From Brevundimonas sp. MYb52 (lineage in GTDB: Bacteria > Pseudomonadota > Alphaproteobacteria > Caulobacterales > Caulobacteraceae), in assembly GCF_002979535.1 (NCBI RefSeq), contig NZ_PCPB01000011.1, positions 1-64,000 on the forward strand: a stretch of 64,000 bases of DNA. Direction: 5' to 3'. The notes beneath the pieces were generated by a model. The model searched no databases. It was not told where the DNA came from and saw only the letters and a program-made list of their open reading frames with translations. Positions 27,653 through 38,212 of the stretch are shown here, one piece after another. How positions within the stretch are numbered: position 1 is the first letter of the stretch; the number at the start of each line of letters is the position of its first letter. The translations under genes and the position numbers were made by a program.

Positions 27653-28342
27653 ATGTCCAAATCCACCGCCATCGTCCTCGTCCATGGCTTCTGGGGCGGC
27701 GCCGCCCACTGGGCCAAGGTCATCACGGAGCTGAGCCGGCGCGGCTATACCTCCCTGCACGCCGTCGAAATGCCCCTGACCTCCCTGGCCGACGACGCCG
27801 AACGGGTGCGCAAGATGGTGCGTCAGCAGGAAGGTCCGGTCATCCTGGTCGGTCACTCCTACGGCGGCGCCGTGCTGTCGGAGGCCGGCGACCTGCCGAA
27901 CGTGGCGGGCCTGGTCTATGTCGCCGCCTTCGCCCCCGACGCGGGCGAAAGCCCCGGCGGCATCACCCAGCAGGACCCGCCGATCGCCGCGCCCAACCTG
28001 GCGCCCGACAGCGACGGCTATCTGTGGGTCAAGCCCGACAAGTTCCACGAGAGCTTCTGCCAGGACCTGACGGCGGACGAGGCCCTGGTCATGGCCGTGA
28101 CGCAGAAGGCGCCCCTGGCCACGACCTTCGGCGATGCGGTCACCGCCCCAGCCTGGCGCAAAAAGCCGGTCTGGTACCAGGTCTCGAGCCAGGACCACAT
28201 GATCGCCCCGACCAATCAGGAACGGATGTCGGCGCGGATGAACGCCCGCAAGGTCATCACCCTGGACGCCAGCCACGCCTCACTCGCCTCCCATCCGGTC
28301 GAGATCAGCGACCTGATCGAGGAAGCGGTCGCGGCGATCTGA
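27653..28342 (+). CDS. Alpha/beta-hydrolase family protein
   Basis: This 229-residue cytoplasmic hydrolase has the oxyanion segment LVHGFWGGAAHW, the nucleophile elbow VGHSYGG, the acid in SSQDHMI and the catalytic histidine in LDASHASL. Short methylesterase/salicylate-binding-like hydrolases often have this size and layout. The start at 27653 (MSKSTAIVLVHG) is chosen because the first beta strand follows at once. The gene stands alone and converges on hemW with only one base between stop codons. Substrate is unknown. Confidence 0.85.
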   Translation: MSKSTAIVLVHGFWGGAAHWAKVITELSRRGYTSLHAVEMPLTSLADDAERVRKMVRQQEGPVILVGHSYGGAVLSEAGDLPNVAGLVYVAAFAPDAGESPGGITQQDPPIAAPNLAPDSDGYLWVKPDKFHESFCQDLTADEALVMAVTQKAPLATTFGDAVTAPAWRKKPVWYQVSSQDHMIAPTNQERMSARMNARKVITLDASHASLASHPVEISDLIEEAVAAI

Positions 28343-28343
28343 T

Positions 28344-29540
28344 CTAGGTCAGAAGGGTCCGCAGCACGGCGTCCAGCACCGGACGCCCGGACGCCGTCGC
28401 TGCGACCCGGCCCTGATGCAGGGTCAGGAAGCCATCGGCCAGCAGGTCGACCAGAGGCCCCGTCCGATCGGACAGGCCCAGGGCCTGCAGGGTGGTCACA
28501 GACACCCCTTCGACGGTTCGCAGCCCCAACAGCACCAGTTCCTCGGCGGCGCCCTGCGGGTCCAGCGTCTCGCGCTCGGCCCAGGGTGCCCCGGCCGCGA
28601 CGCCGGCGACATAGTCGGCGATGCGGCGGTGGGCGACCGTGGCCGTCCGCGCTCCCGCCAGCGTCAGCCGTCCGTGGGCGCCGGGGCCGAGGCCCAGATA
28701 GTCGCCGCCGCGCCAGACGTGCAGGTTGTGGCTCGACCGGGCGGCCTCGTCGCGGGCGTGGTTGGACACCTCATAGGCCTCAAACCCCGCGCCCTCCAAC
28801 ACGGCCTGCGTGGCCTCATAGAGGGCCGCCGCCAGATCCTCGTCCGGCGGGGTCAATGTCCCGCGCGCGAAGGCCCGACCAAAGGCCGTGGTCGGCTCTA
28901 TGGTCAGTTGGTAGGGCGAGATGTGCTCGAACCCCAGGTCCAGCGCCGTGGTCAGCTCCGCCGTCCACTCAGCGACCGACTGCCCCGGCCGGGCGTAGAT
29001 CAGGTCGATCGACAGGCGCGGGAAGGCCGCAGCCGCCGTCTGAACCGCGCGACGCGCCTCCGCCGCCGAATGGTCGCGGCCGAGGAAGGTCAGGGCCGCG
29101 TCGTCGAACGACTGCACCCCCATGGACAGGCGGTTGATCCCGGCGGCGGCCAGGGCGGCATACCGGTCCGCCTCGGCGTCTGTGGGGTTGGCCTCCAGCG
29201 TAATCTCTATGTCGCCGTCAGGGGGAAACAGGGTCTTGGCCCGTTCGATCACCGCCGCCACCGCTTCGGGCGGCATCAAGGAGGGGGTGCCGCCGCCGAA
29301 GAAGATCGAGGCCAGATTGCGTGGCCCGATCAGGCGGCTCTGCGCCTCCATGTCCGCGAGGATGGCCTGGACCAGCCCGGCCTGCTCCTCGATCCGGCCC
29401 CGGTCGCGCACGACGTTGAAGTCGCAATAGGGACAGATGCGGGCGCAGTAGGGCCAGTGGACGTAGAGGGCGAGGGTATCCTTTTGGTCCCCATCGCCTC
29501 CCTTGCAGAGGAAGGCGGCTTGAGGGACGGCCTCAGTCAA
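28344..29540 (-). CDS. hemW: Radical SAM haem chaperone HemW
   Basis: This is a 398-residue coproporphyrinogen-III-oxidase-like radical SAM protein. The Fe-S motif is YVHWPYCARICPYCDFNVV (CxxxCxxC plus the extra cysteine-free HemW context). FFGGGTPSLMPPEAV, ITLEANPTDAE, NRLSMGVQSFDDAALTFLGR and SIDLIYARPGQSVAEW follow in order. HemW is now understood as a haem-delivery chaperone for respiratory proteins rather than a decarboxylase. The C-terminal winged domain is present. Its start (29540) overlaps the end of rdgB by 8 bp, the common rdgB-hemW arrangement. The N-terminal leader (TEAVPQAAFLCKGGDGDQKD) is longer than usual, so a downstream start is possible. Confidence 0.94.
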   Translation of the reverse strand: MTEAVPQAAFLCKGGDGDQKDTLALYVHWPYCARICPYCDFNVVRDRGRIEEQAGLVQAILADMEAQSRLIGPRNLASIFFGGGTPSLMPPEAVAAVIERAKTLFPPDGDIEITLEANPTDAEADRYAALAAAGINRLSMGVQSFDDAALTFLGRDHSAAEARRAVQTAAAAFPRLSIDLIYARPGQSVAEWTAELTTALDLGFEHISPYQLTIEPTTAFGRAFARGTLTPPDEDLAAALYEATQAVLEGAGFEAYEVSNHARDEAARSSHNLHVWRGGDYLGLGPGAHGRLTLAGARTATVAHRRIADYVAGVAAGAPWAERETLDPQGAAEELVLLGLRTVEGVSVTTLQALGLSDRTGPLVDLLADGFLTLHQGRVAATASGRPVLDAVLRTLLT

Positions 29541-30135
29541 TCAGCGCCGCCTTGAGCCGGGCGAAGGCGCGGGCGCGGTGGCTGATCGCGTCCTTCTCGG
29601 CGTCCGTCATCTCGGCGAAGGTCCTGTCCGAGCCTTCCGGCCGGAAGATGGGATCATAGCCGTGGCCCCGGTCGCCGCGTGGCGGAAACACCAGATCGCC
29701 GTCGAGGCGGCCCTCGACCACCACGCAGGGGCCGTCGGGCCAGGCCACAGCGAGCGCAGAGGTGAACCAGGCGCGACGATCGGTCGAGCCGATCTCCTCC
29801 AGCCGCTCCTCGACCTTCTTCATGGCCAGGGCGAAGTCCTTGCCGGGCCCGGCCCAGCGCGCGGAGAAGATGCCGGGCGCCCCATCCAGGGCCGCGACCG
29901 ACAGACCGGAGTCGTCGGCCAGAGAGACTTCGCCCGAGGCCTCGGCCGCGTGGCGCGCCTTCAGCATGGCGTTGCCGACAAAGGTGCTCTCGGTCTCGTC
30001 CGGTTCGGGCAGGTTGAGGCTGCCGGCCGTGACGATCCTGTAATTTCCGTCCAGCAGCGCTTCGATCTCGCGCGCCTTGCCCGGATTGTGGGTCGCGGCC
30101 ACCAGCCGCATCCCCTTGATCAGCTTGAGATTCAT
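29533..30135 (-). CDS. rdgB: XTP/dITP diphosphatase RdgB (Ham1 family)
   Basis: RdgB hydrolyses non-canonical purine nucleotides such as dITP and XTP and so keeps them out of DNA. The 200-residue protein shows VAATHNPGKAREIEALL, LADDSGLSVAALDGAPGIFSARWAGP and GRGYDPIF-like GHGYDPIFRPEGSDRTFAEM, all signature Ham1 motifs. The usual C-terminal ISHRARAFARLK is intact. An internal ATG at 30111 (MRLVAATHN) is a possible alternative start and corresponds better to many homologues. It is the first gene of the rdgB-hemW operon. A 17-bp palindrome lies 36 bp upstream of the annotated start. Confidence 0.96.
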   Translation of the reverse strand: MNLKLIKGMRLVAATHNPGKAREIEALLDGNYRIVTAGSLNLPEPDETESTFVGNAMLKARHAAEASGEVSLADDSGLSVAALDGAPGIFSARWAGPGKDFALAMKKVEERLEEIGSTDRRAWFTSALAVAWPDGPCVVVEGRLDGDLVFPPRGDRGHGYDPIFRPEGSDRTFAEMTDAEKDAISHRARAFARLKAALID

Positions 30136-30170
30136 GGCGCGACCTTACCTCCGTCCGACGCATTGCGGAA

Positions 30171-30187
30171 GTTTAACATCGTTAAAC
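30171..30187. promoter_or_regulatory. 17-bp palindromic operator candidate upstream of rdgB
   Basis: GTTTAAC-ATC-GTTAAAC is a perfect inverted repeat (7-bp arms, 3-bp centre) in an AT-richer stretch between divergent rdgB and the small ORF at 30336. It looks like a repressor operator. The TTAA spacing is 5, so it is not a CtrA box. The binding protein is unknown. Confidence 0.5.
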
Positions 30188-30335
30188 GATATGTAACGTG
30201 CTTTTCGACGGGGTCGCCCCTATCTTCAATCTCAAGAACGGGGGTCGCACCGTTCAAACGAAGCGAAAACAACGCAACGTTCACCCAGCGGCACCACAGA
30301 AACGCACGAAAATCGTGCAACAACGGAGAGATGCG

Positions 30336-30452
30336 ATGCAAGCGATGAAAACCTCGATCTGGATGGACCGCGTCGGCCACGGCTTCTTCAACGCCCTTCT
30401 GCTGGCCGCCCTGCCCACCGCCGCCATCGCCCTGTTCATCCAGAGCCTGTGA
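30336..30452 (+). CDS. Small single-pass membrane peptide (38 aa)
   Basis: A 38-codon ORF begins MQAMKTSIWMDRVGHGFF and ends in one long hydrophobic helix (about residues 17-38). GGAGAG lies 5 nt before the ATG, a strong ribosome-binding site by the standards of this window. A short polar N-terminus and a helix running to the stop are typical of bacterial small membrane proteins. No homologue is recognised. It precedes a DUF2975 membrane gene by 140 bp and may be regulated with it. Coding potential rests on the ribosome-binding site and helix only. Confidence 0.5.
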   Translation: MQAMKTSIWMDRVGHGFFNALLLAALPTAAIALFIQSL

Positions 30453-30592
30453 TCGTCCCTTCGATCGCCCAGGTGATGAGATGAGGGCTTTGACGATCAG
30501 CATGAACACCGCGAAGAATAGCGCCGCGTGAGGGTTTGCCGGACCCCGCGCGGCGATCGCCGCCCGAACCCTCCGGCCTGAGACCAGACTTC

Positions 30593-31198
30593 ATGCGCCT
30601 CCCGAAACTGCCTGCCATCGGGATAGGAGCGCCGCGCCTGACGGGCGCCAACCTGCGCACCCCGCTTCGGACATTGGGTCCAGGTTCCGTATCCAGCCTG
30701 CTGAAGATCGCGCTGGATGTGGCCTATGTCCTGCTGGCCCTGATCACCGGCGTCCTGCTGTTGCTCTGGGTCGCCTCCATCTTCATTCCGCTCGACAACA
30801 TCAACGTCACCGTCACGGACGGCGACAATGGCCGGCAGATGCCGCTGACCCGTCCGCTGCTGCTGTTCGGCGTCGGCGCCATGACCGCCTATTTCGGCGG
30901 CTTCCTGATGATCCTGCGCGGCCTGAGAAAGATCTTCCGCACCCTGACCCTGGGCGATCCCTTCCAGCCCGACAATGTGCGCCGCCTGCGCCAGATCGGC
31001 CTGATCCTGGCCGTCGTGACCGGCGGCGTCTGGCTGGCGCAGGGCCTGGTGGCGGCCCGCCTGGCCCCTGGCGTCATGGAGCCGCAAGGGATCAGCGACC
31101 TGCTCACCCCCGTCTTCTCCATCCTCGTCGTCTTCGTCCTGGCGGAGGTCTTCCGCGAAGGCGCCCGCCTGCGCCGCGAATCCGAACTGACGATCTGA
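30593..31198 (+). CDS. DUF2975 family membrane protein
   Basis: The 201-residue protein has four membrane segments: about 40-65, 85-108, 140-160 and 170-192. The topology is that of DUF2975: a long periplasmic loop after helix 1 (IFIPLDNINVTVTDGDNGRQM) and the cytoplasmic motif GLRKIFRTLTLGDPFQPDNVRRLRQIG, which is highly characteristic. The ATG at 30593 (MRLPKLP) is used; the upstream frame opens only with TTG. In many bacteria DUF2975 genes are followed directly by a small YozG-like XRE regulator gene, as here (23 nt gap), so the two probably form a functional pair. Function is unknown. Confidence 0.88.
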   Translation: MRLPKLPAIGIGAPRLTGANLRTPLRTLGPGSVSSLLKIALDVAYVLLALITGVLLLLWVASIFIPLDNINVTVTDGDNGRQMPLTRPLLLFGVGAMTAYFGGFLMILRGLRKIFRTLTLGDPFQPDNVRRLRQIGLILAVVTGGVWLAQGLVAARLAPGVMEPQGISDLLTPVFSILVVFVLAEVFREGARLRRESELTI

Positions 31199-31221
31199 TC
31201 TGAAAACGCTAAGCTCACCCC

Positions 31222-31455
31222 ATGGCCATCCGCGTCCAACTTGACCGCATCCTTGCTGAACGGCGCATGTCGCTGACGGAGCTCGCCGACCGCGTCGGCG
31301 TGACCGTGGCCAATCTGTCGATCCTCAAGACCGGCAAGGCGCGCGCCGTGCGCTTCTCGACCCTGGACGCCCTGTGCCGCGAGCTGGACTGCCAGCCGGG
31401 CGACCTGCTGGCCCACGAGCCTGGCCCCGGCGACGCCTTCGACGACGAGGATTGA
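31222..31455 (+). CDS. Small XRE/Cro-type regulator paired with DUF2975
   Basis: This 77-residue protein is almost entirely a helix-turn-helix domain: QLDRILAERRMSLTELADRVGVTVANLSILKTGKARAVRFSTLDALCRELDCQPGDLLAHEP. NLSILKTGKA...FSTL is the signature of the YozG/YdaS-like group that accompanies DUF2975 proteins. The acidic tail (GDAFDDED) follows. It is probably an autoregulator of the small operon. Its TGA at 31453-31455 is followed one base later by the GTG start of the Smr gene, suggesting coupled translation. Confidence 0.92.
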   Translation: MAIRVQLDRILAERRMSLTELADRVGVTVANLSILKTGKARAVRFSTLDALCRELDCQPGDLLAHEPGPGDAFDDED

Positions 31456-31456
31456 G

Positions 31457-32050
31457 GTGGCCCGCAAAGGCCCGCCAACCACTTCCGACGACGACAAGCG
31501 TATCTGGGCCCGCGTGACCGGGACGGTGACGCCGCCCGCGCGCCGCAAGGCCGCCCGCGTCACCCCCGGCGCGGTCCTGCCCGATCCCGAAGCGCCCCCC
31601 GTCGCGGCCAGGCCCGCGCGCGGCGTCGCCGGCAAGAAGCGCAACACCCCCGACCAGACGCCCAGCTTCGAGGCCCTGGGCCTCGTCGTCCCGGCACGGC
31701 CGGCGCCGGCTCGCATCCGCCCCACGCCAGAGGAATTGGAGCCCCGGCGCCAGCGCCGCCTGTCGCGCGAGCGCGATCCCATCGAGGCGCGCATCGATCT
31801 GCACGGCTTCGGCCGCTTTGAGGCTGAGGACCAACTACGCGGCTTCCTCATCAGCTGTCAGATGCGCGGCCTGCGTTCGGTTCTGGTCATCACCGGGCAG
31901 GGACGACGCGGCGGCGGGATCATCCGCGGCTCGGTGCACGACTGGCTGACCGGGCCGCACCTGCGCGGGGTGGTGTCCGGCTTCGCCTCGGCCCACCGCC
32001 GCCACGGCGGCGACGGCGCCCTCTATGTCACGCTGAAGCCGCGCGGTTAA
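31457..32050 (+). CDS. Smr-domain endonuclease-like protein
   Basis: The 197-residue protein has a basic, proline-rich N-terminal half and a C-terminal Smr domain (about 110-197). The domain shows IDLHGFGRFEAEDQLRGFL, VLVITGQGRRGGGIIRGSVHDWL and GALYVTLKPRG, with the LDxHG-type (IDLHG) and TGxG motifs. Smr domains nick or bind branched DNA or, in some proteins, act on mRNA of stalled ribosomes. The start is GTG at 31457, since there is no in-frame ATG before the domain and the upstream gene ends one base before it. An inverted repeat follows the stop codon. Confidence 0.88.
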   Translation: MARKGPPTTSDDDKRIWARVTGTVTPPARRKAARVTPGAVLPDPEAPPVAARPARGVAGKKRNTPDQTPSFEALGLVVPARPAPARIRPTPEELEPRRQRRLSRERDPIEARIDLHGFGRFEAEDQLRGFLISCQMRGLRSVLVITGQGRRGGGIIRGSVHDWLTGPHLRGVVSGFASAHRRHGGDGALYVTLKPRG

Positions 32051-32056
32051 AACCCT

Positions 32057-32190
32057 CCGTCATCCCGGACGGCCGCCAGGCCGATCCGGGACCCAGGCGT
32101 CGGCTCTGGACATCATCGACACCCACGAGAACATCACCCGTCTGGGTCCCGGATCTGCGGCTCGCCAGCGAGCCTTGTCCGGGATGACGG
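32057..32190. repeat. Long intergenic inverted repeat, GTCATCCCGGAC type
   Basis: The outer arms CCGTCATCCCGGAC (32057-32070) and GTCCGGGATGACGG (32177-32190) are perfect inverted copies. Inner arms CCGGGACCCAG (32086-32096) and CTGGGTCCCGG (32141-32151) also pair, with short hairpins such as GGCCGCCAGGCC in between. The whole folds as one long imperfect hairpin and sits exactly between the convergent Smr and ccmB stop codons, where it may end both transcripts. Confidence 0.85.
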
Positions 32191-32200
32191 CAAAAGAAGG

Positions 32201-32866
32201 TTAGCCCTGAGCATTGCGGATCGCCGCCGCCCCGGCCACCGGGGCGATGACAATGGCGAACAGGACATAGGCGCTCAGCAGGGCCAGAGCCGACAGGGGA
32301 TCGCCGCCTCCCGCCGCCCGCGTCAGCGCGCCCGCGCCGAACACCACCGGCGGAATGAACAGGGGCAGAACCACCACCGCGATCAGCAGACCGCCGCGCC
32401 TGGCCCCCAGCGCCAGGGCCGCGCCCAGGGCCCCGGTGAAGGCGAAACCCAGAGCGCCGATGGCCGCCGCCAGGGCCGTCAGACCGATCAGATGGGCCGG
32501 CTGTCCCAGAGCCAGGGCGGCAACCGGAGCAGTCAGGGCCAAAGGCAGACCCGTCGCCAGCCATTGCGCCAGGGCCTTGATCGCCACCGTCGCCTCCAGC
32601 GGCAGGGGGCCGAGCGCCAAGAGGTCCAGAGCCCCGTCCTCCAGATCGCGCTCGAACAGACGTTCCAGCGACAACAGGGACGCCAGGGCCAGCGCCATCC
32701 AGCTGGCGCCCGAGGCCGCCGGGGCCAGGACGCGCGGATCGCCGCCCGCCGCCAGCGGCAGGATGGCGGTCAGGCACAGCATGAAGCCGCAGGCCAGCAA
32801 AGGCCCGCCGCCCCCGCCCCAGGCCAGCGACAGCTCGCGGCCGAACAGGACGCGCGCGGCCCTCAA
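32201..32866 (-). CDS. ccmB: Haem exporter/cytochrome c maturation permease CcmB
   Basis: CcmB is the membrane subunit of the CcmAB ABC unit that releases holo-CcmE during cytochrome c maturation. The 221-residue protein has six hydrophobic segments and the motifs [37 protein letters not shown] and [14 protein letters not shown], which match the CcmB family closely. It overlaps ccmA by 4 bp. The usual ccmC, ccmD and thiol-oxidoreductase genes do not follow; the next sequence is an inverted repeat and the convergent Smr gene. Confidence 0.93.
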   Translation of the reverse strand: MRAARVLFGRELSLAWGGGGGPLLACGFMLCLTAILPLAAGGDPRVLAPAASGASWMALALASLLSLERLFERDLEDGALDLLALGPLPLEATVAIKALAQWLATGLPLALTAPVAALALGQPAHLIGLTALAAAIGALGFAFTGALGAALALGARRGGLLIAVVVLPLFIPPVVFGAGALTRAAGGGDPLSALALLSAYVLFAIVIAPVAGAAAIRNAQG

Positions 32867-33486
32867 GACAGCCCTCCGAGATCAAGATTGCGGGCCAGAA
32901 CGGGCAGGGGGTCGTGCACCGCCGCCAGAATCATCCCGCCCGAGGCCAGATGCGCCGCCATCAACTCGGCCGCGGCCGCCCGCCAACGCTCGTCCAGCGG
33001 AGCCAGGGGTTCATCCAGCAGCCACAGGGCGCGCGGCGCGGCCACCAGTCGGGCCAGCGACAGGCGACGTTTCTGCCCCGCCGACAGCTTGCGCGTCTCC
33101 AGATCCAGCAGGGGCGTCAGCGCCAGACGCGCAATGGCCGCCTCGCGCGCCGCGCCGGTCCCGCCCAGCCAGTCCGTCTGAAATTCGAACTCCTGCCGCG
33201 CCGTCCGCGTCGGCTTCAACCCTTCGAGGTGACCCAGCAGGTGGACGCCATCGCGCCGCGCAGCCTCCGAATCCAGCGCCTCACCGTCCGCGCCGCCAAA
33301 AGTGATCGCGCCCGAATCCGGCCGGATAAAGCCCGCCACAGCCCGCAGCAGGCTGGTCTTGCCCGCCCCGTTGGCCCCGGTCAGGGCCACAGCCTCGCCC
33401 GCCGAAAGCCGCAACGACAGGCCCTGGAACAGGACGCGCTCGCCCCGCGACAGGCTCAAGTCCTTGATCTCGACCGCCGTCAGCAT
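32863..33486 (-). CDS. ccmA: Cytochrome c maturation ABC ATPase CcmA
   Basis: This 207-residue ATPase has Walker [19 protein letters not shown], the Q-loop region, the signature [14 protein letters not shown] and Walker [13 protein letters not shown]. These are in the compact arrangement of CcmA, which powers release of haem-loaded CcmE. The ATG at 33486 ([10 protein letters not shown]) starts directly before the first beta strand and matches family length; ATGs at 33522 and further upstream would add unconserved sequence. The gene is divergent from acnA with 198 bp between, and it is the first gene of the ccmAB operon. Confidence 0.95.
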   Translation of the reverse strand: MLTAVEIKDLSLSRGERVLFQGLSLRLSAGEAVALTGANGAGKTSLLRAVAGFIRPDSGAITFGGADGEALDSEAARRDGVHLLGHLEGLKPTRTARQEFEFQTDWLGGTGAAREAAIARLALTPLLDLETRKLSAGQKRRLSLARLVAAPRALWLLDEPLAPLDERWRAAAAELMAAHLASGGMILAAVHDPLPVLARNLDLGGLS

Positions 33487-33684
33487 GATCCCGCCGATTT
33501 GCGAACCCTTCTCAATGTCCATGACGCCGTTGTGGATACATGGACGGCTTCCCCGCGCAGGACTATATCCCCAAGCGCCGCAGCAGGCTTTCGCCGCGCG
33601 CGCCTGGGACCTGTGCGCCCCGGCGTCCAGCGCGCGAAGGCGCAACCGAATTGTCGGGCGGCGTTAGTCAGAGGACTTATCTCC

Positions 33685-36411
<2,727 letters not shown>

Positions 36412-36435
36412 GGCGAGGCGTCAGGCAAGAACTGG

Positions 36436-36471
36436 AAAGGCCGGCGGAGCGATCCGCCGGCCTTTTTCTTC
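36436..36471 (+). terminator. Intrinsic terminator after acnA
   Basis: AAAGGCCGGCGGA and TCCGCCGGCCTTT form a long GC-rich stem around the loop GCGA, followed by TTTTTCTT. This is a textbook Rho-independent terminator. Confidence 0.95.
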
Positions 36472-36529
36472 GGCCATCCGCCGCCTCTTGCCTCATGCGT
36501 TTGGCGTCACAAACGGCTACAAGACGCCG

Positions 36530-38143
36530 ATGTTGCGCCTGTCAGAACTCAAGCTGCCCCTCGATCACCCGCAGGAGGCCTTGCCCGCCGCGATCGCTAC
36601 CCGCCTGGGCGTGCCGCCGAGTGATGTCATTTCCTGGTCGGTCTGGAAGCGGGCGCACGACGCACGTCGGAAGTCCGCGATCCTGAAGGTCTATATTCTC
36701 GACGTCGAGGTCAGGGACGAGGCCGTTTTGCTGGCCCGCTTCAAGGACGACGTGCACGTTCAGCCCGCGCCGGACGTCGCCTATCGCCCGGTTGCGGTCG
36801 CGCCCAAAGACCAGCGCCTGAGGCCCGTCGTGATCGGAGCCGGGCCATGCGGCTTGTTCGCTGGGCTGATCCTGGCCGAAATGGGCTTCAAGCCCATTAT
36901 CCTCGACCGCGGCAAGGTGGTGCGGGAACGCACCAAGGATACCTGGGAGCTGTGGCGCAAGAGCAAACTGCACCCGGAATCCAACGTCCAGTTCGGCGAG
37001 GGCGGCGCCGGCACCTTCTCCGACGGCAAGCTCTACAGCCAGATCAAGGACCCGCGCTTCCTGGCTCGCAAGGTGCTGACCGAGTTCGTCGCGGCCGGGG
37101 CGCCGGAGGAGATTCTGACAGAGGCCCATCCGCATATCGGCACCTTCCGTCTGGTGACCATGGTCGAGGCCATGCGCGAGAAGATCGAGGCCCTGGGCGG
37201 CGAATACCGCTTCGAGCATCGGGTGGTCGATATCGAGCTCGACAAGGGGAAGCTGCGTGGCGTGCACCTGCACACCGGGGAGTTCCTGGAGGCCGACCAT
37301 GTGGTCTTCGCCATCGGCCATTCGTCGCGTGATACATTCAAGACGCTGTACGACCGGGGCGTCCACATCGAGGCCAAAGCCTTCTCGATCGGTTTTCGGA
37401 TCGAACATCCGCAGTCATGGATCGACAGGGCGCTGTTCGGGCCCTGCGCCGGACACCCCGATCTGGGGGCGGCGGCCTATTCGCTTTCGCACCACTGCTC
37501 GAACGGGCGGACAGTCTACAGCTTCTGCATGTGCCCGGGCGGGACGGTGGTGGCGGCGACCAGCGAGCCGGGCCGCGTCGTGACCAACGGCATGAGCCAG
37601 TATTCGCGCAATGAGCGGAACGCCAACTCAGGCTTCGTGGTCGGCATCTCGCCTGAAGACTATCCGAGCGACCACCCGCTGGCGGGGATCGAGCTGCAAC
37701 GCGATCTGGAGACCCGCGCCTATGCGGCGGGCGGCGGCGACTATTTCGCGCCGGGCCAGCTGGTCGGCGACTTTCTGGCGGGACGCGCCTCGACGACGCT
37801 GGGGGAGGTCGTTCCCAGCTATAGGCCAGGCGTGCGCCCGACTGATCTGGCCCCGCTGATGCCGGACTATGTGATCGCCGCCATGCGTGAGGCCCTACCC
37901 GTCTTCGGCCGCAAGATCGCCCGCTATGACGATGCCCAAGCGGTTCTGACGGGCGTCGAGACCCGCAGTTCGTCACCGATCCGCATGACCCGGGGCACGG
38001 ACTTCCAGAGCCTGAACGTGCGCGGTCTGTTTCCCGCCGGCGAAGGCGCAGGCTATGCAGGAGGCATCCTGTCGGCCGCCGTCGACGGCATCAAGGTCGC
38101 TGAGGCCGTCGCCCGATCAATGGTCGGACAGACGGCGACGTAA
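36530..38143 (+). CDS. FAD-dependent oxidoreductase of the COG2509 type
   Basis: The 537-residue protein begins with a small RNA-recognition-like domain (about 1-85; LKLPLDHPQEALPAAIATRLGV). The FAD-binding Rossmann motif VVIGAGPCGLFAGLILAEMGFKPIILDRG follows. KSKLHPESNVQFGEGGAGTFSDGKLYSQIKD, FAIGHSSRDTF and the C-terminal GLFPAGEGAGYAGGILSAAVDGIKVAEA are hallmarks of the widespread 'FAD-dependent protein' family (COG2509), whose substrate is unknown. The ATG at 36530 (MLRLSELKL) fits family N-termini; the ATG at 36488 lies close to the acnA terminator. It is convergent with acnB and bounded by terminators on both sides. Confidence 0.88.
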   Translation: MLRLSELKLPLDHPQEALPAAIATRLGVPPSDVISWSVWKRAHDARRKSAILKVYILDVEVRDEAVLLARFKDDVHVQPAPDVAYRPVAVAPKDQRLRPVVIGAGPCGLFAGLILAEMGFKPIILDRGKVVRERTKDTWELWRKSKLHPESNVQFGEGGAGTFSDGKLYSQIKDPRFLARKVLTEFVAAGAPEEILTEAHPHIGTFRLVTMVEAMREKIEALGGEYRFEHRVVDIELDKGKLRGVHLHTGEFLEADHVVFAIGHSSRDTFKTLYDRGVHIEAKAFSIGFRIEHPQSWIDRALFGPCAGHPDLGAAAYSLSHHCSNGRTVYSFCMCPGGTVVAATSEPGRVVTNGMSQYSRNERNANSGFVVGISPEDYPSDHPLAGIELQRDLETRAYAAGGGDYFAPGQLVGDFLAGRASTTLGEVVPSYRPGVRPTDLAPLMPDYVIAAMREALPVFGRKIARYDDAQAVLTGVETRSSSPIRMTRGTDFQSLNVRGLFPAGEGAGYAGGILSAAVDGIKVAEAVARSMVGQTAT

Positions 38144-38158
38144 ACGCGCCGCCCATGA

Positions 38159-38190
38159 AAACGGCCGATGGATCGCTCCACCGGCCGTTT
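38159..38190. terminator. Bidirectional terminator between FAD gene and acnB
   Basis: AAACGGCC and GGCCGTTT are inverted arms, with inner TGGA/TCCA pairing and an A-run on one side and T-run on the other. It lies between the stop codons of the two convergent genes and can serve both. Confidence 0.8.
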
Positions 38191-38212
38191 GTCTTTCAGA
38201 CGGTCGTCCGCC

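Noticed and set aside
30172-30186. CtrA box upstream of rdgB
   Set aside because: The two TTAA motifs are separated by 5 bp, not the 7 bp needed.
30497-30535. Hydrophobic minus-strand peptide (FFAVFMLIVKALIS) in the gap before the DUF2975 gene
   Set aside because: No ribosome-binding site and no defined end; it runs into an unrelated arginine-rich frame.
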